A stretch of 64,000 nucleotides of DNA from Collinsella sp. 4_8_47FAA (GTDB taxonomy: Bacteria; Actinomycetota; Coriobacteriia; Coriobacteriales; Coriobacteriaceae): positions 90,569-154,568 of the forward strand of contig NZ_KN214136.1 in the NCBI RefSeq assembly GCF_000763055.1. The letters run 5' to 3'. Each line of letters opens with the position of its first letter. The first letter of the stretch is position 1. This document shows, piece by piece, positions 60,458-64,000 of the stretch. A program made the position numbers and the translations under genes. The notes under the pieces were generated by a model. The model did no database searches. It saw only the letters and a program-made list of their open reading frames with translations, and was not told where the DNA came from.

Positions 60458-62575
60458 ATGGCATCTGCTGTGGAGCGTGACGGTCGCGCCGTGGTGACCA
60501 CATGCGGGGGATGCTATGCCGATTGCGCCTTTGCGGCCCATGTTGAGGATGGGCGTGTGGTGGCCGAGTTGCCGGTGCCGGGGCATCCGTGCACGGCACG
60601 AGCCCTGTGCGCCCGCGGACGGCATCGCCTGGCAATGCCGTTTGACGAGCGCGACCGCATCATGCACCCCATGCGACGCCGCCAGGATGGCTCGGGGTTC
60701 GATGCGATTTCCTGGGACGAGGCGTTTGCCCAGATTGCCGAGCGCCTTTTGGGGATTGTTGACGAGCACGGGCCTCGTGCGCTGGGCATGACGCTCGGCG
60801 TGCCCTCGTTCGACCGCTACTGGGCGTATCGCTTTATGCATGCGCTGGGCTCGCCCAACGTGTACGGTGCCGATGGCGCCTGCGAGGTAAGCCGTCTCAC
60901 TGGCTGGGAGCATAGTTTGGGCTATAGTCCCGCCTCCGACCTGGCGCACACCGATTGCATCATGTATTTGGGGCGTTCCATTGTCGATTCGTCGACGATG
61001 GGGGCCGTTGATGCGCTCAACGATGCGCGCCGGCGCGGGGCGAAGATCATCGTGGTCGACCCCCGGCGCAGCGGCTCGGCTGCGCTTGCCGACCGCTGGC
61101 TGCGCGTACGCCCGGGCTGCGACCTGGCCTTGCTGCTGGGCATTGTGCATGTGCTCATTGCCGAGGGCCTGTACGACCACGAGTTCGTTGCCCGCTATAC
61201 CACGGGTTTTGACGAGCTGGCGCAGACTGCTGCTGTTTGGACGCCCGAGTGGGCTGAGTCGATGTGCGATGTGCCGGCCGCAGAGATTGTCGCCACGGCG
61301 CGCGATCTGGCTGCCGCCGCGCCTGCCGCCGTGGTGGATGCGGGCTTTCACGGTGGCATCGGTATCGCGTATGCCAATAGCACCCAGACCGCGCGCGCTA
61401 TCTGCTTGGTCGATGCGCTGCTGGGCTGTATCGGGCATGCGGGCGGTGCGCTCAACCCGCCCACGCCGCTTTTGTTGGGCGACCTCGATCCCGCACGTTT
61501 TGCGACGCCGCCGGTGCCGCGCGGGCCCAAGCTGGGGTCCGCGCGCTATCCACTGGTCGATCCGGTGCGCGGCCTGTGCACGACCATCGGTCAGTCGATT
61601 CTCGCCGGCGATTTGCGTGGGCTCATCGTCTATGCCAGTAACCCTGGTGCGGGCTATGGCAATGCTGAGGCGTGGCTATCGATTCTGGAACAGCTTGACC
61701 TGCTCGTGACCGTTGATATTCGATGGTCCGAGACGGCACGCGTGTCAGATTTCGTGCTGCCCGATGTGACGTATCTGGAGGCCGACCGCGGCGTGGGTAC
61801 GGTCGTGGGCGCCAACGATGCGCGCGTGTTCTACCGCAACGCCGTGCTGCCTGTGCAGCATGACGACACACGTCCCGGTCGGGAGATTTTTGCCGGTCTG
61901 GCGCAGGCGTGTGGTGTGGGCGAGTACTTCCAGTTTGCGTCTGACGATCTGACGGCTGCCCAGGTGGCGCCTTTTGGGATCGATCTGGACGAGCTCAAGG
62001 AGCGCGGCTGGGCCGACACGGGCGTTGCGCTGCCGTCGCGTACGGGCGAGCCGGTGATTCCGCTTGCCGGCGGCAAGATTGCGCTGGCAAGCGACATATG
62101 GGAGCGAGCCGGCATGGGTCGTGTGCCCGACTGGATCGCGCCCATGGTGGAGCCTGGCCCAGGGATGTTTCGCCTCATTAGCGGTAACCGGCCCTTTGAG
62201 TCGCATACCTCGCGCAGACTCGCGGCGGCCGGTGCCGCCGAGGTGGGGTCGGACTTGGACGCCGTGCAGATGAACGCCGATGTCGCCGCTCGCATGGGTA
62301 TCGTCGATGGCGAGGCCGCCGAGCTTGTGAGCGACATGGGCCGCGACCGCGTGCGCGTGGAGACGACGCCCTATCTGCATCCGGCGTGCATCTTTACGTC
62401 GGCCGCCCCCGGTGGCCGTTCGTTTGGCGCCGATGCCGGTGGCGCTCAGGCCTTGGGCGTAGGCCCGCTCGACCATACGCCGTTGCGTTGGGACCCGTTG
62501 ACGGGCGCCGCGCTCACTCAGGAAAACGCCGTTCGCGTGGAAAAGATCACGGAGCACGTGGATAATAACGAGTAA
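60458..62575 (+). CDS. molybdopterin oxidoreductase of unknown substrate
   Basis: A 705-residue DMSO-reductase-family enzyme. The N-terminal 4Fe-4S ligands are Cys16, Cys19, Cys23 and probably Cys51 (CGGCYADC...ALCARGRHRL). The likely molybdenum ligand is Cys142 in DGACEVSR; there is no in-frame TGA. Cofactor loops such as IIVVDPRRSGSAALADRWL and LPDVTYLEADRG follow. No Tat signal is seen, so it is cytoplasmic. The ATG at 60458 follows GAAAGGGG. No electron-transfer or membrane subunit is adjacent; the next gene is selA. Substrate and partner are not known. Confidence 0.88.
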   Translation: MASAVERDGRAVVTTCGGCYADCAFAAHVEDGRVVAELPVPGHPCTARALCARGRHRLAMPFDERDRIMHPMRRRQDGSGFDAISWDEAFAQIAERLLGIVDEHGPRALGMTLGVPSFDRYWAYRFMHALGSPNVYGADGACEVSRLTGWEHSLGYSPASDLAHTDCIMYLGRSIVDSSTMGAVDALNDARRRGAKIIVVDPRRSGSAALADRWLRVRPGCDLALLLGIVHVLIAEGLYDHEFVARYTTGFDELAQTAAVWTPEWAESMCDVPAAEIVATARDLAAAAPAAVVDAGFHGGIGIAYANSTQTARAICLVDALLGCIGHAGGALNPPTPLLLGDLDPARFATPPVPRGPKLGSARYPLVDPVRGLCTTIGQSILAGDLRGLIVYASNPGAGYGNAEAWLSILEQLDLLVTVDIRWSETARVSDFVLPDVTYLEADRGVGTVVGANDARVFYRNAVLPVQHDDTRPGREIFAGLAQACGVGEYFQFASDDLTAAQVAPFGIDLDELKERGWADTGVALPSRTGEPVIPLAGGKIALASDIWERAGMGRVPDWIAPMVEPGPGMFRLISGNRPFESHTSRRLAAAGAAEVGSDLDAVQMNADVAARMGIVDGEAAELVSDMGRDRVRVETTPYLHPACIFTSAAPGGRSFGADAGGAQALGVGPLDHTPLRWDPLTGAALTQENAVRVEKITEHVDNNE

Positions 62576-62627
62576 TTGACTCAGCTGATGTATTCGACTG
62601 ATCCACGTTTCTTTTGAAAGGCCGCAC

Positions 62628-64000
62628 ATGAGCGATAGCCAGAACATGTCCGATGAGGTGCGCGCCCGCCTGCGCGCCATTCCCTCCGTCAACGAGCTGC
62701 TTGCCGAGTGGCCGGTGGTGAAGGCGGCGGGGGAGACCTGCGACGCGGTGGTGCATGCCGCCGTCACGGCCGAGCTCGACGAGGAGCGCGCAGCCATTCG
62801 CGCCGGTGCCGCCCCACGCTCTAAGCGTGACTTGGCCTCGGCGATCGAGTGGCGTGCGCATCGCTCCGCACTGCCGAGCCTGCGCCCTGCCGTCAACGCT
62901 ACGGGCGTGGTCATCCATACCAACTTGGGCCGCGCCCCGCTTGCGGAGTCGGCCGCCAAGGCCGTGGCCGAGGTCGCGCGCGGCTACAGCACGCTCGAGT
63001 ACAGCGTGGACACCTGCTCGCGCGGATCGCGCAAAGAGCATGCCGCGCAGCTCATCCGCTCGCTTACCGGAGCCGAGGATGCGCTGGTCGTTAATAATAA
63101 CGCGGCCGCCGTGCTGTTGGTGCTGGCGACCCATGCCGCAGGCAAGGAGGTCATCGTCAGCCGCGGCGAGCTTGTCGAGATCGGCGGCAGCTTCCGTATC
63201 CCCGATGTTATGGAGGCCTCGGGTGCCAAGCTCGTTGAGGTCGGGGCCACCAACCGCACGCATTTGAGCGACTACGAGCGCGCCATTACGCCCGATACGG
63301 CAATGATCCTCAAGGTCCATCCTTCCAACTATCGCATCGAGGGTTTTCACGAGGAAGTGGGCTCTCGGGAGCTTGCGGCGCTTGCTCACAAGCATGGCCT
63401 GCTGTTCTACGAGGACCAGGGCTCGGGCGCGCTGTTGCCCGACGATATCTTGGTGCGCGGCGGCGAAGAAACCACGCCGGCTTCGGTTTCGGCGGGGCTC
63501 GATCTGGTGTCGTGCTCGGGCGATAAACTGCTCGGTGCAGCACAGGCGGGCATCATCATGGGCCGTCGTGACCTGGTCCAGGCCTGTGGGTCACATCCGC
63601 TTATGCGCGCCCTGCGCCCGGGCAAACTGGCTCTGTCGGCGCTCGAGGCCACGCTGCGTATCTACATGGACGGCGCTGATGTTGCCCATCGCGATATTCC
63701 GGTGCTCAGCATGCTTACGCTGCCGCAGGCCCATTTGGAGCGACGTGCCCGTAAGCTGCGCGATCGTATGGTCGCCGGGCTCGATAAGGCTGGTTGCCCG
63801 CGCGCCATTCAGGTGGAGATCGTCGAGGAGTCGTCGACTCCTGGCGGCGGCTCGCTGCCTACCGTCGAGCTGCCCACGATGTGCGTGGCCGTCTGCCCGG
63901 TCGACGGGCGCCTGTCCCTCGACGCGCTCAAGCGCTCTCTCGTCCAAGACTTCGATACGCCGGTCGTCACGCGCGCCTCGCACGACCGCATTCTGTTTGA
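62628..64000 (+). CDS. selA: L-seryl-tRNA(Sec) selenium transferase SelA, 5' part
   Basis: 457 codons are visible and the frame is still open at the window edge. SelA converts seryl-tRNA(Sec) to selenocysteinyl-tRNA using selenophosphate from SelD. Family text: IPSVNELLAEWP at the start, NATGVVIHTNLGRAPL, and the PLP lysine Lys300 in SCSGDKLLGAAQAG. TNRTHLSDYERAI and LKVHPSNYRIEGF are further blocks. GAAAGG precedes the ATG. It follows the molybdopterin oxidoreductase by 52 bp and probably shares its transcript. selB and selC are not in the window. Confidence 0.96.
   Translation, partial: MSDSQNMSDEVRARLRAIPSVNELLAEWPVVKAAGETCDAVVHAAVTAELDEERAAIRAGAAPRSKRDLASAIEWRAHRSALPSLRPAVNATGVVIHTNLGRAPLAESAAKAVAEVARGYSTLEYSVDTCSRGSRKEHAAQLIRSLTGAEDALVVNNNAAAVLLVLATHAAGKEVIVSRGELVEIGGSFRIPDVMEASGAKLVEVGATNRTHLSDYERAITPDTAMILKVHPSNYRIEGFHEEVGSRELAALAHKHGLLFYEDQGSGALLPDDILVRGGEETTPASVSAGLDLVSCSGDKLLGAAQAGIIMGRRDLVQACGSHPLMRALRPGKLALSALEATLRIYMDGADVAHRDIPVLSMLTLPQAHLERRARKLRDRMVAGLDKAGCPRAIQVEIVEESSTPGGGSLPTVELPTMCVAVCPVDGRLSLDALKRSLVQDFDTPVVTRASHDRILF

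Noticed and set aside
1..64000. CRISPR array or prophage
   Set aside because: No regularly spaced short repeats and no phage structural or integrase genes were seen.

Overview
The window is a GC-rich, densely coding bacterial chromosome segment. The gene content points to an anaerobic gut actinobacterium of the Coriobacteriia, most likely Collinsella or a close relative (inference). The signs are actinobacterial-type polA, rpsA and argG/argH, a Hyf-type formate hydrogenlyase, a molybdate and molybdopterin gene group, and UGA-encoded selenocysteine in two genes. No rRNA operon, CRISPR array or prophage is visible. The only insertion sequence is an IS3-type fragment cut by the left edge.

Layout. 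0-0.4 kb: IS3 end. 0.4-2.9 kb: thiD and thiC with a TPP riboswitch. 2.9-9.8 kb: membrane protein, YaaA, M18 aminopeptidase, DNA polymerase I, Cof-type phosphatase. 9.8-13.6 kb: argG and argH, with ARG-box-like sites and an arginine-rich leader peptide ahead of argG. 13.9-25.3 kb: housekeeping genes (ndk, rpiB, CyuA-like protein, HAD phosphatase, rpsA, RNase P RNA, YigZ, redox protein, homocysteine synthase, MFS exporter, xpt, ArfB-like factor). 25.4-27.9 kb: lipid kinase and ClC channel. 28.1-33.5 kb: moeA, moaB, modA, modB, modC. 33.9-40.6 kb: a seven-gene operon of two 2-hydroxyacyl-CoA-dehydratase/double-cubane-type proteins, their ATP-driven activator, and four selenium or sulfur handling genes (selD as a selenoprotein, yedF, a DUF3343 carrier, a class V desulfurase). 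40.6-44.5 kb: brnQ, two tRNA genes, an AbiEi/DUF559-like gene flanked by inverted repeats, and a PIN/RelB toxin-antitoxin pair. 44.9-60.4 kb: a complete formate hydrogenlyase operon with selenocysteine formate dehydrogenase, Hyf membrane arm, NiFe hydrogenase, maturation factors and a formate channel. 60.4-64 kb: an orphan molybdopterin oxidoreductase and selA, which runs off the right edge.

The parts fit together. ModABC, MoeA and MoaB supply molybdenum cofactor; SelD and SelA supply selenophosphate and Sec-tRNA. Formate dehydrogenase needs both and passes electrons to the hydrogenase. The 33.9-40.6 kb operon couples a low-potential ATP-driven reductase to Se/S trafficking and has no obvious assigned substrate; it is the best candidate here for an undescribed system.

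The intergenic DNA is rich in palindromes: four copies of a 70-bp palindromic repeat, a 126-bp cruciform with perfect 32-bp arms, and several variable-arm stem-loops sharing short conserved boxes. Coordinates and motifs were read by eye. Family assignments are by recognition, not by database search.
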